Shown: positions 15,603 to 25,359, counted from the first letter of the stretch. The stretch is DNA of 51,825 nucleotides from Fibrobacter succinogenes (GCA_902779055.1 CACZAD010000013.1:1-51825); one strand, 5' to 3'. The notes: generated from the sequence alone by a model not told the origin. Program-made: numbers and translations.

Positions 15603-16349
15603 CTAGAACTTGACTTTATAAATCTGCGGCCAGAGCTTGCCGGTAATCCAGAAGTCCCTGCCATCGTAGGCAATGCCATTCAGAACGTCGACGCCAGGAT
15701 ACCGGTCGCGAATCTCCCCCGCTTTTTTCGAGAAGTCTATATAACGCAACACCTTCCCGCTCGGGAGTTCAATTTCGGCAATCAAGTCCGTCTGCCAAAT
15801 GTTAGCATACAAAGTATTTCCAACTATTTCAAGTTCGTTCAAAAGCTTGATCGAATAGCGACCATCATGAACATTGATAATTCCTGTCACCGCAAAGCTG
15901 CCCGGTGCAATTTGCAAAAGCTCATCAGAACCGTTGCTCATCAAAAGCTGGTCGCGCCAAAGCGTGAGTCCCCAACCTTCCGTCGGAATGCGGAACTCGC
16001 CCTTCTTTTTAAACGGTTTGCGGGAGTAAATAAACGCCTTGTGCGATTTCCAAGTCAAGTAGCAGATTTCATCCCCCACTACAACGGAACCTTCGCCAAA
16101 GTAGCGTTCTTCAATGCGAGCGGAATCAAGAATCTTTCCGTCAAGTGAGCGGCGGTACAAGCCCGATTTTCCGTACTGTCCCGTTGATTCGATCAGTTCC
16201 TTGCCATCAAAAGAAAGTCCTTGCGTAAAATGAGACTGTTCGTGAGGAACTGAATCGAGAATTGTCGGCACTACACGGGGAGCCTCGGCGTTTGCAAAAG
16301 ACGAGAGAACACAGACGAGCAAAGCACAAAGAGATATACTTTTAAACAT
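15603..16349 (-). CDS. Glutaminyl-peptide cyclotransferase, exported
   Basis: Protein of 248 residues of the plant/bacterial-type glutamine cyclotransferase family, a beta-propeller enzyme turning N-terminal Gln into pyroglutamate. It has a signal peptide (to about SFANA). Family motifs visible are HEQSHFTQGLSFDG, ELIESTGQYGKSGL, GWGLTLWRDQLLMSNGSD, NELEIVGNTLYANIW and GVDVLNGIAYD. Probably periplasmic and protecting exported proteins, which in this clade often have N-terminal Gln after signal cleavage (inference). It diverges from the next gene with only 28 bases between. Confidence 0.9.
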   Translation of the reverse strand: MFKSISLCALLVCVLSSFANAEAPRVVPTILDSVPHEQSHFTQGLSFDGKELIESTGQYGKSGLYRRSLDGKILDSARIEERYFGEGSVVVGDEICYLTWKSHKAFIYSRKPFKKKGEFRIPTEGWGLTLWRDQLLMSNGSDELLQIAPGSFAVTGIINVHDGRYSIKLLNELEIVGNTLYANIWQTDLIAEIELPSGKVLRYIDFSKKAGEIRDRYPGVDVLNGIAYDGRDFWITGKLWPQIYKVKF

Positions 16350-16377
16350 AGACTAAAATTACTAATTTTTAAGAACC

Positions 16378-16971
16378 ATGGGTGAAATAAGAAATCCAGC
16401 CAAAGTGAAAATTATCGTGGGCATTCTCGCGAAAGATGCCGAAGCCGTGAATGCGGTTCGTGGCGTACTCAAGGCAAAATTCGGCGAAGAAGACCTGAAC
16501 CTGGAACCGTTTCCGTTCACGTTCACCAATTACTATAAAGAAGAAATTGGCGAAGCGCCTGTGCGTGCGTTTTTCAGCTATGAGCAACTCGTCGATCGAG
16601 AAACGATTGTCGACATCAAGCTATGGACAAACGACATTGAGCTTGAAATCGCCAAAGAGAACGGCACTCCGGGACTGCGCCCCGTGAATCTTGATCCGGG
16701 CTACATGACTCTAGGTCAGTTCTTTTTGGCAACGACCAAGGACCAGCGCCAACGCGTTTACATGCAGCGCGGGATTTTCGTGGAGCCGACGTTGTATTTC
16801 CAGGATGGACATTTTCACGCTTTTGACTGGACGTACCGCGACTACCAAAGCGAGAATTACATCAAGTACCTCGAAGAGGTGCGCAAGCGCCTCGCCTATC
16901 AACATTCTACAGGAAGACCGTATAGGCTGCGCGCAGTTAAAAAAGGTGATGCAGGAACAAGTCCGGCATGA
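16378..16971 (+). CDS. DUF4416-family protein
   Basis: Cytoplasmic protein of 197 residues of unknown function. Features typical of DUF4416 are AKVKIIVGILAKD near the start, FTFTNYYKEEIG, LDPGYMTLGQFFLATTKDQ and GRPYRL-like endings. No ribosome site precedes ATG 16378, so translation may be leaderless or weakly initiated. The last residues (GTSPA and stop) lie in a short 17-base tandem repeat that starts at 16962, so the C-terminus has been formed by repeat sequence. Confidence 0.88.
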   Translation: MGEIRNPAKVKIIVGILAKDAEAVNAVRGVLKAKFGEEDLNLEPFPFTFTNYYKEEIGEAPVRAFFSYEQLVDRETIVDIKLWTNDIELEIAKENGTPGLRPVNLDPGYMTLGQFFLATTKDQRQRVYMQRGIFVEPTLYFQDGHFHAFDWTYRDYQSENYIKYLEEVRKRLAYQHSTGRPYRLRAVKKGDAGTSPA

Positions 16972-17007
16972 CATAGAGTCCGGCATGACATAGAGTCCGG
17001 CATGACA
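16962..17007. repeat. 17-base tandem repeat
   Basis: Unit TCCGGCATGACATAGAG occurs twice (16962-16978, 16979-16995) and partially a third time to 17007. It supplies the stop codon of the DUF4416 gene. Confidence 0.92.
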
Positions 17008-17043
17008 ACTTCAAACTTCTAACTTACTACCGTCTACTAAATT

Positions 17044-17415
17044 ATGAAAGCTGGTATTTTTACAATTATTCTTCTCTGCTGTTCCAACATTTTCATGACG
17101 TTCGCTTGGTACGGCAACCTCAAACTCAAAGAAATGCACATCAGCACCGACTGGCCGCTGATTCTCGTCATCCTGGCCTCTTGGGGGCTTGCCTTCCTTG
17201 AGTACTGCTTTATGATTCCCGCAAACAGCATCGGCAGTCGCATCAACGGTGGTCCGTTCAGCCTGATGCAGTTGAAGATCATCCAGGAAGCAATTTCGCT
17301 TACGGTTTTCACGACCATCGCGGTAACGGTATTCCACACGGAAACGCTCCAATGGAATCACATTGTCGCCTTCCTATTCATCATCGCCGCCGTTTTCTTT
17401 GCATTCCTGAAATAG
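17044..17415 (+). CDS. DMT-family (DUF486-type) membrane protein
   Basis: Small integral membrane protein of 123 residues with four predicted helices: an N-terminal helix (TIILLCCSNIFMTFAWYGNL), PLILVILASWGLAFLEYCFM, a third around ISLTVFTTIAVTVF, and a last HIVAFLFIIAAVFFAFLK. The AWYGNLK and FLEYCFMIPANSIG segments identify the DUF486 (DMT_6) family. Function unknown; the fold suggests small-molecule transport or efflux. A shared bidirectional terminator ends it. Confidence 0.9.
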   Translation: MKAGIFTIILLCCSNIFMTFAWYGNLKLKEMHISTDWPLILVILASWGLAFLEYCFMIPANSIGSRINGGPFSLMQLKIIQEAISLTVFTTIAVTVFHTETLQWNHIVAFLFIIAAVFFAFLK

Positions 17416-17434
17416 CAACTTTTATTTTTCAACT

Positions 17435-17477
17435 AAAAAACGCCGCTGCACTTAGCAACGGCGTCTTTCGTTTTTCT
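17435..17477. terminator. Bidirectional terminator
   Basis: AACGCCGCTG and AGCAACGGCGT-type arms with A-rich and T-rich flanks on both sides, placed between convergent genes. Confidence 0.85.
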
Positions 17478-17486
17478 CGTTACATT

Positions 17487-18947
17487 TTAGTCACTGCAGA
17501 TGTTATCGGCTCCACTGATGTCACTGAGATTGAACGGCTGAGTCCATTCACTCCAGTCAGTTTCGCCCTTGCCCTTGCCGTTTGCTTTATCCTTCCAGAC
17601 GATGCGAATCTGTACATAATATCCGCAAATTCCTCGGAGATAATGTTCTAGGCAAAGAGACATATTCGCTTCATTTGCAATGATGCTTTTCCATTCTGCC
17701 GCATCCGTTTCAGGATCATAAAGCTTAGCATGGTTTGCAGCCGAATATTTATATTGGGCAGCACAGTTTTCAAAGACCGTCGTTTTCTTGGCGGCATCGG
17801 CAAAATCGTCATAAGCACTAAAGCGTTTAGAAATAGACGGTTCCTGATACGGGAACGTTTCAGTCCAATAGCAGCTATCGCACTTATTGGACTTTGTCTT
17901 GCCTTCGCAATTTCCCTTGTAATAGTTGTAGTTTTCCAAAGAAGTGAACCAACGGGCTTCGTAATAAGCGGTATCCGTGTACTCCGATTCGATGATATAC
18001 TTACTAATAAAGTTTTCCGTAATAGTGTAAGTTGCCACGGCTTCAATATAGGACTTGTCTTCCGAAGACGTATCCTTATCCGCTTCAATGCCCGTTATGT
18101 AACTCAAGGTCATTTTGGTCGACGGAACAGGAACATTGAGCGACATATAATCACGGTAAGCGATATCCGGAGTCAACTGGATAGCCTCGGTAAAAGCGGA
18201 CGTATCACCGCTCGTGACCACAGCCATACGGTAGTATGTTTCAATCTTGTCGCGGCCCTGAATATAATAGCGGCGGACGTTACCATCAATGGGAGACTTG
18301 AGCCCTGTCCACTTGAAGTCCTTGAGCTTCGAGGTCTGGATGATGAACTTTCTGTCCGGATTATCAGATGCATCGGCATAGTTCCAACTGAGTTCCCAAA
18401 TGCTCGGTGCGATTCTCGTTATCGCAAGATCTGTCGGAATTGTGGAGGCACTGGATTCAGCAGTCGAATCAGAATCGACTACGCTATTGCCGTCTGACGT
18501 AATTTGGAGGCGGTTACTTTCTTTAGAGTAGCCACATTTATCCGTTGCAAAAACACGGTAATACTTGCCCGCCTTCTTGGCACCCTTCAACTTATATATG
18601 GTCACTTCGGCCTTGGTCGTTCCTTCGGTCTCCCATTCCGGAGACGAAGCTTCCAAATCAAGGGATTCAATTTCAAAACCCGTTTCTGCACGGGATTCAT
18701 CTCGAGAATAATCCCACGACAACGTCCATGTTGAATCGTTTTCCTTTTTCACACTAAAGTTCGTCGGTGCGGCAAGGGAAGCCTTTACAGACTTGCAGGA
18801 CGTATCCCCCGAAGCCGAAGACGAAACGGAAGAAGAAGACGAGTCAGCATCATCGTCGTCATCCGACGCAATGGTCGATGAGCAAGCCCCTAACGAAGCA
18901 ACAAAGCCCATCATCATACCCCATTTACAAATTGTGGAAATTTTCAT
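17487..18947 (-). CDS. Lipoprotein with fibronectin-like repeats
   Basis: Surface or periplasmic lipoprotein of 486 residues. The signal ends in lipobox SLGAC, followed by an Asp/Ser-rich linker. Two Fn3-like units are visible at about 55-150 (PTNFSVKKENDSTWTLSWDY, YYRVFATDKCGYSKESN) and 165-260 (PSIWELSWNY, TYYRMAVVTSGDTSAFTEAI). The C-terminal 200 residues contain several Cys (GNCEGKTKSNKCDSCYW) and end near the Asp/Cys motif ICSD; no family recognised there. AGGAG precedes ATG 18947. Likely a carbohydrate- or protein-binding envelope component. Confidence 0.82.
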   Translation of the reverse strand: MKISTICKWGMMMGFVASLGACSSTIASDDDDDADSSSSSVSSSASGDTSCKSVKASLAAPTNFSVKKENDSTWTLSWDYSRDESRAETGFEIESLDLEASSPEWETEGTTKAEVTIYKLKGAKKAGKYYRVFATDKCGYSKESNRLQITSDGNSVVDSDSTAESSASTIPTDLAITRIAPSIWELSWNYADASDNPDRKFIIQTSKLKDFKWTGLKSPIDGNVRRYYIQGRDKIETYYRMAVVTSGDTSAFTEAIQLTPDIAYRDYMSLNVPVPSTKMTLSYITGIEADKDTSSEDKSYIEAVATYTITENFISKYIIESEYTDTAYYEARWFTSLENYNYYKGNCEGKTKSNKCDSCYWTETFPYQEPSISKRFSAYDDFADAAKKTTVFENCAAQYKYSAANHAKLYDPETDAAEWKSIIANEANMSLCLEHYLRGICGYYVQIRIVWKDKANGKGKGETDWSEWTQPFNLSDISGADNICSD

Positions 18948-19046
18948 ACACGCTCCTATTGGAAAATTTTCTTTTACAAAATAAATATATCATTTTTGCA
19001 ACAAAAACAAGTATGAAAAGGTTCAATTCCACAAAAAAAATGGAAA

Positions 19047-21017
19047 TCAATGCAAATCGACCTTTATAACATAACGTCCCTGAGGTAAGTTGCGAAATTC
19101 CACTTCGGTACCGTCAACGGTTTTTGATGAAACAACCTGCCCCATCGGGTTCAAGAGGTAAACACGATGGTGGCCAGCCTGGTCAAAATGTACACGATAG
19201 CCATCGAAAAGTTTTGTGACCGTATAATTCATCAAAGCCGGTTTTTCTATGACTGGAATGGACAACGGTTCTTCACCGAACTTGATGTTCCCGACGAGAG
19301 TTTCGTCACCGAGACCTTCTGCCGTGAGGAAAAAGTCCTGTACGCCCTTGAGTTTCGGCAAGTTTGAACATTGCACGTCCGTCCACTTGGATTCACCCGC
19401 AGCAGGCAATTCACACTTGGAAATCACATCGCCTTTTTTGCTTTCAGTACGGAGCAAGAGAGTACCGCCGGCGCAGTTCTTCACCTGGACGCTTACGCCT
19501 GTGCCTACGATGGAATCCGTAATCACATTCTCGAAAATCGCATAGCCACCGTCCTTGATGGCGAATTCATCCTTGTCCGTAAGACGCACGCGGATGCCGT
19601 TATCAAAGCCATTTGCCGGAATCGTATCGCGGATGATGCGCAAAAAATCGAGACGGTCGAGTTCTGCGTAATGCCTGCCCTTCGTAATCTCAATGAAGTT
19701 CGAGCCGCGCTTGAGCTTTGCCGGGATGTACACCACCGACTTCTCGGGGAACTCGCTCCAGGCGCCCGTCAGCGGCAACTGCACTTCTTGCGTCTTGCCA
19801 TTGATGTCCACAAAATGCGAGCTACCGTTTGCACCGTCCTCAGTCCAGTTGTTGTCGTAACGGTAACGGATAAGGTAATCCCCCGCCTGAGGAATGATCA
19901 TCGGCAAACGAATCTTGCTGTCGTCGTAATTGATATAAGCGCAAAATTCTCCGTTCGAAGCCTTGGAGCTGCTCGAAATGTCCACATGCGTGAGGATTCC
20001 GTGTTCCGCTTCGGCGCTCAGATAACGCCCAAGGAAGGGCTGACCTAGTTCCGGCCAGTTGTCTTCGGTCCAAACGATATCACGAACCTGGATATAGGAA
20101 TTTCCTTCATCATTCTTGTCGTAGTAATGGTTCACAAAACGTTGACGGTTCACGTCTTCAAAAGCCTCGCCGCCAGCAGGTCCGTAATAGCGCCCGTAAC
20201 GGCTCAAGAGAATCGTGCCACCGCCGTCCAGCAAAGCCTTGCCCGAGCGGTCCACATAACCACCGTCAATGCGGTTGGAGCGCCCCACCGTCGTCTTGTA
20301 TGAATTATTTTCAAGATCTGCACCTTTTTTGCAGCAGTTATCCCAAGCGGTAAAGAGGAAGTACTTGCCGTTGTGTTCAATGAGGCTTGCGCCTTCAACG
20401 CCTGCCCCACCGCGGTTTGCGATGTTCTGCATTTTAGCGCCGTCTTTTACCTTGCCTGTTTTTTCGTCCAGTTCGAGAATGTGGATGCCCGTACCCCAGG
20501 AGCCAAAAGCCATCCAGACTTTTCCGTCTAGGTCTTTCAGCACCGCCGCATCAATCGCGTTGTACGAATCGCTCTTGACCGTATGAATCACCTCACCCAT
20601 ATCAGTCCAGCCATAGCCAGGCTTTGTCGGATCGATTTCCTTACTCGACATGAAACCCATACCCGACGAGCGGATGCCCATCTCGGAACCGCAATAGTAC
20701 ATGCGATATTCCCCGCCAATATAATGAATATCCGGAGCCCAGATGTCAATCATATTCGGAGCGTACTTGTAAAGCCACTTCGAGAATTCAGGCATGGCGG
20801 GGTCGCCATTTTTCCAGTTCAGCGCATCTTCGGAAAACTGCATAAGCATGTGGTTGTCCGTTGTCGCAAGTGCGTAGCCATCTTCGTAGCGGATAATGTC
20901 CGGATCGTGCCCCGCCCAACGGGTTTCCTTGGCGTACCAATCAGCAGCAAAAGCCACCTCAAGAGATAAACCCACGAGAACGAATGCGGTGGCGGAAATT
21001 TTGGAACAACGAATCAT
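19047..21017 (-). CDS. Secreted GH43-family enzyme with CBM and sorting tail (1 of 3)
   Basis: Protein of 656 residues. Signal peptide to about residue 25, then a five-bladed GH43 domain: base Asp in AGHDPDIIRYEDG, pKa-modulating Asp in NAIDAAV, and acid Glu in GVEGASLIEHNGKYFLF. A beta-sandwich region (about 350-470, CBM6/35-like: IPQAGDYLIRYRYDN, AELDRLDFLRI) and a further sandwich follow. The end (VYLLNPMGQVVSSKTVDG, GRYVIKV) resembles a type IX sorting tail. Plausible arabinanase or arabinofuranosidase; specificity cannot be fixed. Close paralog of the next gene, but a terminator separates them. Confidence 0.9.
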   Translation of the reverse strand: MIRCSKISATAFVLVGLSLEVAFAADWYAKETRWAGHDPDIIRYEDGYALATTDNHMLMQFSEDALNWKNGDPAMPEFSKWLYKYAPNMIDIWAPDIHYIGGEYRMYYCGSEMGIRSSGMGFMSSKEIDPTKPGYGWTDMGEVIHTVKSDSYNAIDAAVLKDLDGKVWMAFGSWGTGIHILELDEKTGKVKDGAKMQNIANRGGAGVEGASLIEHNGKYFLFTAWDNCCKKGADLENNSYKTTVGRSNRIDGGYVDRSGKALLDGGGTILLSRYGRYYGPAGGEAFEDVNRQRFVNHYYDKNDEGNSYIQVRDIVWTEDNWPELGQPFLGRYLSAEAEHGILTHVDISSSSKASNGEFCAYINYDDSKIRLPMIIPQAGDYLIRYRYDNNWTEDGANGSSHFVDINGKTQEVQLPLTGAWSEFPEKSVVYIPAKLKRGSNFIEITKGRHYAELDRLDFLRIIRDTIPANGFDNGIRVRLTDKDEFAIKDGGYAIFENVITDSIVGTGVSVQVKNCAGGTLLLRTESKKGDVISKCELPAAGESKWTDVQCSNLPKLKGVQDFFLTAEGLGDETLVGNIKFGEEPLSIPVIEKPALMNYTVTKLFDGYRVHFDQAGHHRVYLLNPMGQVVSSKTVDGTEVEFRNLPQGRYVIKVDLH

Positions 21018-21093
21018 ACGACTCCTTCAACCACACACCAGCATACACTATTTAATCTATATTCCGAAAGGATTTTTCGGTACAATTTATTTG

Positions 21094-21129
21094 CAAAAAA
21101 AACGCCATCCCAGAAAATCTAGGATAGCG
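21094..21129 (-). terminator. Terminator between the two paralogous GH43 genes
   Basis: On the minus strand CGCTATCCTAGA pairs with TCTGGGATGGCG (two G-U) and is followed by eight T residues, ending the upstream pair of GH43 genes. Confidence 0.85.
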
Positions 21130-21137
21130 CGATAAGC

Positions 21138-23264
21138 TTATTTCACCTTGACAATGAATCGGCCTTTGGGAAGGTTATTAAATTCAATGTCAGTACCATT
21201 AGTTTTTTGGTGGGAGACAATTTGTCCCATCGGATTCAAGAGATAAGCCTGATGAGCGCCCGCATCTTTGAAATGCACGCGGTATCCGTTGGGGATTTTA
21301 ACAACCGAGTAGTTTAATGACGGACGCACGGTCGGAAGTGCCACAGAAGGTTCGCTAGAACTGCTGCTCACAACCATTTCGCTGGAGCTGGAAATCGGGT
21401 CGCCACACCCATCGGTCCCTGAGCCAGTCGAAGGGCTGTTGCAGACGATTTCCGATGACGAACTTGCAAACACGATGTTCCTGACAACAACTTCGTCCGA
21501 AACGCCGGACGCAGTCAGGTAAAAGTCCTTCACACCGCCAAGACTCTTGAGACTCGAGCAATTCACAGTCGTCCAGCCTTTAGCCGTAGATTTTTCGTTG
21601 GCAGCCACCAGTTCACATTCCGAAAGAACGGTTCCGTCCTTCTTGCCGTCGCGAATGCTGAGTTTTCCGCCAGTAAGACTTTTCACCTCAATAGCCACTT
21701 CTGTAGACTTGATGGAATCCGTCACGACGTTTTCGAAAATAGCGTAGCCGCCATCCTTGATGGCAAATTCATCCTTGTCCGTGAGGCGCACGCGAATGCC
21801 GTTGTCAAAACCGTTTGTCGGGATCGTATCACGAATCACGCGCAAGAAATCGATACGGTCGAGTTCCGAGAAGAATCCGTTCGGCTGTGGTTCAATTTCG
21901 ATGAAGTTGCCGCCGCGCTTGAGCGTTGCCGGGATCATCACGACAGACTTTTCCGGGAACGTTCCCCAAGAACCCGTCGGCGGGAGCGTCACGGTTTGCG
22001 ACTTGCCATTGACAGTGACTTTATGCGTAGCATCGCCTTCACCACCGTTTGCATAGCGGTAACGCAACAGATACTCACCCGCCTGCATAATGTTCATCGG
22101 CAAACGAATCTTGGAACCCGCCGTGTTAATGTAAGCGAGATATTCTCCGTTCGAAGCTGTATTGCTGCGGGTAATCGCAAGGTCACCCGAAACAGCACGC
22201 GTCAAAGCACCGTGTTCCACTTCGGCACTCAAATAACGTCCAAGGAAAGGCTGTCCCATCTCAGCCCAGTTATCGTCGGTAAACACGACATCACGAATGT
22301 GAATGTGGTTGTACTTGTCACCATTGAGGTCATAATAGTGATGTACAAAACGCACGCGGTTCAAATCCTGGAAGGCTTCGCCACCGCCCGGTCCCACGTA
22401 GCGGCCGTAGCGTTCCATAAGGATTGTGCCACCGCCATTGGCCATATCGTAACCAGCACGGTCCTTATACGGACCCGTGACTTTATCAGCACGACCATAA
22501 GCGGTCTTGTAAGTTGTCTGTTCAATGTTTGCGCCTTGCTGGCAGCAGATATCCCAAGCCGTAAACAAGAAATACTGGCCACCGTGTTCAATCAAGCTCG
22601 GACCTTCTTCGGCACCGTTGCTAGCTTTGCTCGTGCGGCGGGCAATGTTATAGACGGTCTTGTCATCGCTCGCCTGATAGCCCGTCTTTGCATCCAACTT
22701 AATCAACTGGATTCCAAGTCCGAACGAGCCAAACGCCATCCAGTAATTGCCTTCGGTATCGCGAACGACATCGGCGTCAATCGCATTGTACTTGTCCGAC
22801 GCCACCGTATGGAAAACGTGGCCATGATCCGTCCAGCCGTAGTCCGTTGAGCCCGGCATAATGGACTTTGTCGACTGATAGCCAATCGCAGATGTGCGCT
22901 TGCCAAAGACGGAAACGCAGTAATACACGCGGTATTCACCGTTCATATAGTAAATGTCCGGAGCCCAGATGCCCTCGGTCGTAGGCGCATACGTATAAGC
23001 CCACTGCGGGATTTTGCTCACCGTTGACTTGTGGTTTTGCCATGTGTAAGCATCTTCGGATGTCCACAGTTGCAAATTGTTGTTCGTGCTCATGAGGGCG
23101 TAACCGTCCTCGAAACGCACCATACTCGGGTCGTGACCCGGCTGCAAATTGTCCTTGGCGTACCAATCGGCAGCCGATACGGCTGAGACGCCCAAAACGC
23201 CAATCGTCGCGAAAGTAGCGAGATTCACACTGTTCACGAGATTTGCAAAATTCAAAACCTTCAT
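21138..23264 (-). CDS. Secreted GH43-family enzyme with CBM and sorting tail (2 of 3)
   Basis: Protein of 708 residues with the same architecture as the following gene: signal peptide to about SAVSA, GH43 domain (GHDPSMVRFEDG, NAIDADVVRD, GAEEGPSLIEHGGQYFLF), CBM-like sandwich (MQAGEYLLRYRYANG), and a C-terminal tail with LNPMGQIVSHQ and LPKGRFIVKV. It has an extra Ser-rich linker near residue 620-650 that the paralog lacks. ATG 23264 is preferred to the ATG six bases earlier because AAGGAG (23272-23277) then has normal spacing. It follows the third GH43 gene by 17 bases, so they share an operon. Confidence 0.9.
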   Translation of the reverse strand: MKVLNFANLVNSVNLATFATIGVLGVSAVSAADWYAKDNLQPGHDPSMVRFEDGYALMSTNNNLQLWTSEDAYTWQNHKSTVSKIPQWAYTYAPTTEGIWAPDIYYMNGEYRVYYCVSVFGKRTSAIGYQSTKSIMPGSTDYGWTDHGHVFHTVASDKYNAIDADVVRDTEGNYWMAFGSFGLGIQLIKLDAKTGYQASDDKTVYNIARRTSKASNGAEEGPSLIEHGGQYFLFTAWDICCQQGANIEQTTYKTAYGRADKVTGPYKDRAGYDMANGGGTILMERYGRYVGPGGGEAFQDLNRVRFVHHYYDLNGDKYNHIHIRDVVFTDDNWAEMGQPFLGRYLSAEVEHGALTRAVSGDLAITRSNTASNGEYLAYINTAGSKIRLPMNIMQAGEYLLRYRYANGGEGDATHKVTVNGKSQTVTLPPTGSWGTFPEKSVVMIPATLKRGGNFIEIEPQPNGFFSELDRIDFLRVIRDTIPTNGFDNGIRVRLTDKDEFAIKDGGYAIFENVVTDSIKSTEVAIEVKSLTGGKLSIRDGKKDGTVLSECELVAANEKSTAKGWTTVNCSSLKSLGGVKDFYLTASGVSDEVVVRNIVFASSSSEIVCNSPSTGSGTDGCGDPISSSSEMVVSSSSSEPSVALPTVRPSLNYSVVKIPNGYRVHFKDAGAHQAYLLNPMGQIVSHQKTNGTDIEFNNLPKGRFIVKVK

Positions 23265-23281
23265 TACCATACTCCTTAAAT

Positions 23282-24961
23282 TTACTTCACCAAAACCTTT
23301 GCGGTGGTGTGGGCGGCGCGGACAAAGTACATTCCCGAGCGGATGGAATGCACTTGGATTTCACGGCCATAACCACGACGTACAACAACTCCATTTACAT
23401 CAAGCAAAGCCCAAGACGCATCAACGGCCAAACGAATCACGCGAGCGCTAGCATTATAGCGAACCTGTAGCAAAGCCGGCGCATCCAACGCATCCATAAA
23501 ACCGCGCGAGCCATGTACAATCCCCGTCGTTTCACCATTACCAGAGTCTGTCGGCGGTTCAACCTTCGGCAGTTCCGCTTTTGCAAATTGCACTTTCTGA
23601 TTGTCCGTTCCCGTGCGAACCCAAGTGATGACCGGCATCCCGACTTCCTTCGAAATGTTCAGCACATCGCCGAGGTAATCGCTATCGTAATCTGCAAACA
23701 AGAAGTACCCCTTCTTTGCCGATGCATTTTCGATGCGAATTTCACAAGCGGTCTCAGAAGTTTTCACCGTATCCAGCAAAGTCTTAGGCGGGCAATAGTA
23801 ACGGCCCGTCGCAAAATTCTTGAGCGTATAATAACGCGCCGAATCGCCATTTGCAAGCACCCAAAGCTGCGCTTCATTCTTTTCGTCCACAGCCTGCTGC
23901 ACCACGACACCATCGCTATCTTCGAGAGCCAAATTGCTATGCGAAACCGTCAAGCGATAACCGCCTTCTTCGACAAGCGCGTTGTTGACCGGATCCACGC
24001 CATCCGTATGTTTGATTTTCAGGATGTTTCCATCGCGGTCGTAATAGAGGTAGTCGATATTCACGGAACGGCGGTACGTCCAACCACCCGGGGAATTCGC
24101 ACCGTGGTACATAAAATACCAATGTCCGAGATACTTGAAAATCGCCTGATGGTTCGTCTCGGAATTGTCCATTTTGTCGTTGATGACGCCTTTTTGCGTC
24201 CACGGTCCGTTCAGGCTCGGAGCCATGGAATAATTCGTCGTCGAGGGGTAACCCGATGCGTAACTGAAGTAATAATTGCCACGGAAATAGTGCATCCACG
24301 GAGCTTCGAAAAAGTCCTTGATTTTGATATCTTCGGGCGTACTTGCAAGCTCGATCATATTTTCTTTGAGCTTCACGCGGCGGCCCGCACTCCACGAGCC
24401 CCAATACATCCAGATATCGTCGCCATCGTAGAAAATTGCAGGGTCGATGTTCAATTTCACGTCATTCGGCGTATTATCGGTGATAAGCGCCTGCCCAATC
24501 GCATCTTTCCACGGTCCGGACGGATGGTCCGCAACGGCAACGCCAATCGCAAAACCTTCGCTCCCGTTTTCCTTGATGGTTCCATGATGGACCGCCACAT
24601 ACCAATAAAATTTGCCATTTCTGTATTCACAGTGGCCCGCAAAAGCGCTCGCATTCGCCCATTTGAACGTCTTGACGCTCAAAACCGCCCCGTAATCGTG
24701 ATAATGCTCCATATCATCGGTCACGAGCACATGCCAGTCGTTCATGATGAACGATTTATTGTTATTGCCCTGTGGCCCCTGTTCGTCGTGGCCAGCGAAG
24801 ATAAACAGAGAATCGTTATGCACAAGGGCGGCCGCATCCGCAGAATAAAAGTCCGTCGTCAACGGATTAGCGGCCAAAGCAGATTGCGCACCAAAAGCGC
24901 CAAAAAGGCCCAAAAAGGCCCATTCCAACATCGTAAAAAATCCAGAACCCCGAATCCTCAT
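23282..24961 (-). CDS. Secreted GH43-family enzyme with ricin-like module (3 of 3)
   Basis: Protein of 559 residues. Signal peptide, then a GH43 domain of a different subfamily: Asp in DFYSADAAALVHNDSL, NIDPAIFYDGDD, and Glu in DFFEAPWMHYFRGNYYFS. Residues about 325-450 (GGYRLTVSHSNLALEDSDG, AQLWVLANGDSARYYTLKN) look like a ricin-type sugar-binding module. The end (WALLDVNGVVVRRGYG, SGMYFVRAAHTTAKVLV) is a sorting tail. ATG 24961 has GGAG six bases before; upstream ATG 24967 and GTG 24979 are possible. Likely xylosidase or arabinosidase. Confidence 0.88.
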   Translation of the reverse strand: MRIRGSGFFTMLEWAFLGLFGAFGAQSALAANPLTTDFYSADAAALVHNDSLFIFAGHDEQGPQGNNNKSFIMNDWHVLVTDDMEHYHDYGAVLSVKTFKWANASAFAGHCEYRNGKFYWYVAVHHGTIKENGSEGFAIGVAVADHPSGPWKDAIGQALITDNTPNDVKLNIDPAIFYDGDDIWMYWGSWSAGRRVKLKENMIELASTPEDIKIKDFFEAPWMHYFRGNYYFSYASGYPSTTNYSMAPSLNGPWTQKGVINDKMDNSETNHQAIFKYLGHWYFMYHGANSPGGWTYRRSVNIDYLYYDRDGNILKIKHTDGVDPVNNALVEEGGYRLTVSHSNLALEDSDGVVVQQAVDEKNEAQLWVLANGDSARYYTLKNFATGRYYCPPKTLLDTVKTSETACEIRIENASAKKGYFLFADYDSDYLGDVLNISKEVGMPVITWVRTGTDNQKVQFAKAELPKVEPPTDSGNGETTGIVHGSRGFMDALDAPALLQVRYNASARVIRLAVDASWALLDVNGVVVRRGYGREIQVHSIRSGMYFVRAAHTTAKVLVK

Positions 24962-25108
24962 AAACATCTCCGAATCCACACCAACAACTTTCTTAAATAT
25001 ATATTAAAAACTATAAAAAGTCCACATATTTATTTATGACATTGCGTAATTTTAGAGTAAAATACAAAAACAATCCACACTTTTACGAATTAAATGTCAA
25101 CATTTCAC

Positions 25109-25202
25109 AGTAGGATGTAGACGGTAGGAAGTAGACAGTAGGCAGTGATTAGTGGTTAGGGATTGGTTATTTGTGGTTAGTGATTGGTGGTTAGTAAACA
25201 GG
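25109..25202. repeat. GTAGGAAGTAG/TGGTTAGTGATT low-complexity repeats
   Basis: The 398-base gap between the third GH43 gene and the next CDS holds degenerate copies of GTAGGAAGTAGACAGTAGG, then TTAGTGATTGGTGGTTAGTA words. The same words recur at 46430-46538, 47161-47194 and 50578-50610. No gene is visible in the gap. Confidence 0.8.
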
Positions 25203-25359
25203 ATGGTTGCAAAGCGCTATATAGTACAAAGCGTATCATCATGACACAGCAAACTTCACTCACACAAAGAAGAGTTCTTTTATCATAAAAAAGTTCACTG
25301 CAAACAAATAAAAAAAATTAAATTTTATGTTGGATAAATTTGATTTAGGAGTGTTGATT

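Noticed and set aside
23513..25039. 508-residue plus-strand frame opposite a GH43 gene
   Set aside because: Antisense shadow of the GH43 gene; no ribosome site, no motif, Arg/Ile/His-rich composition.
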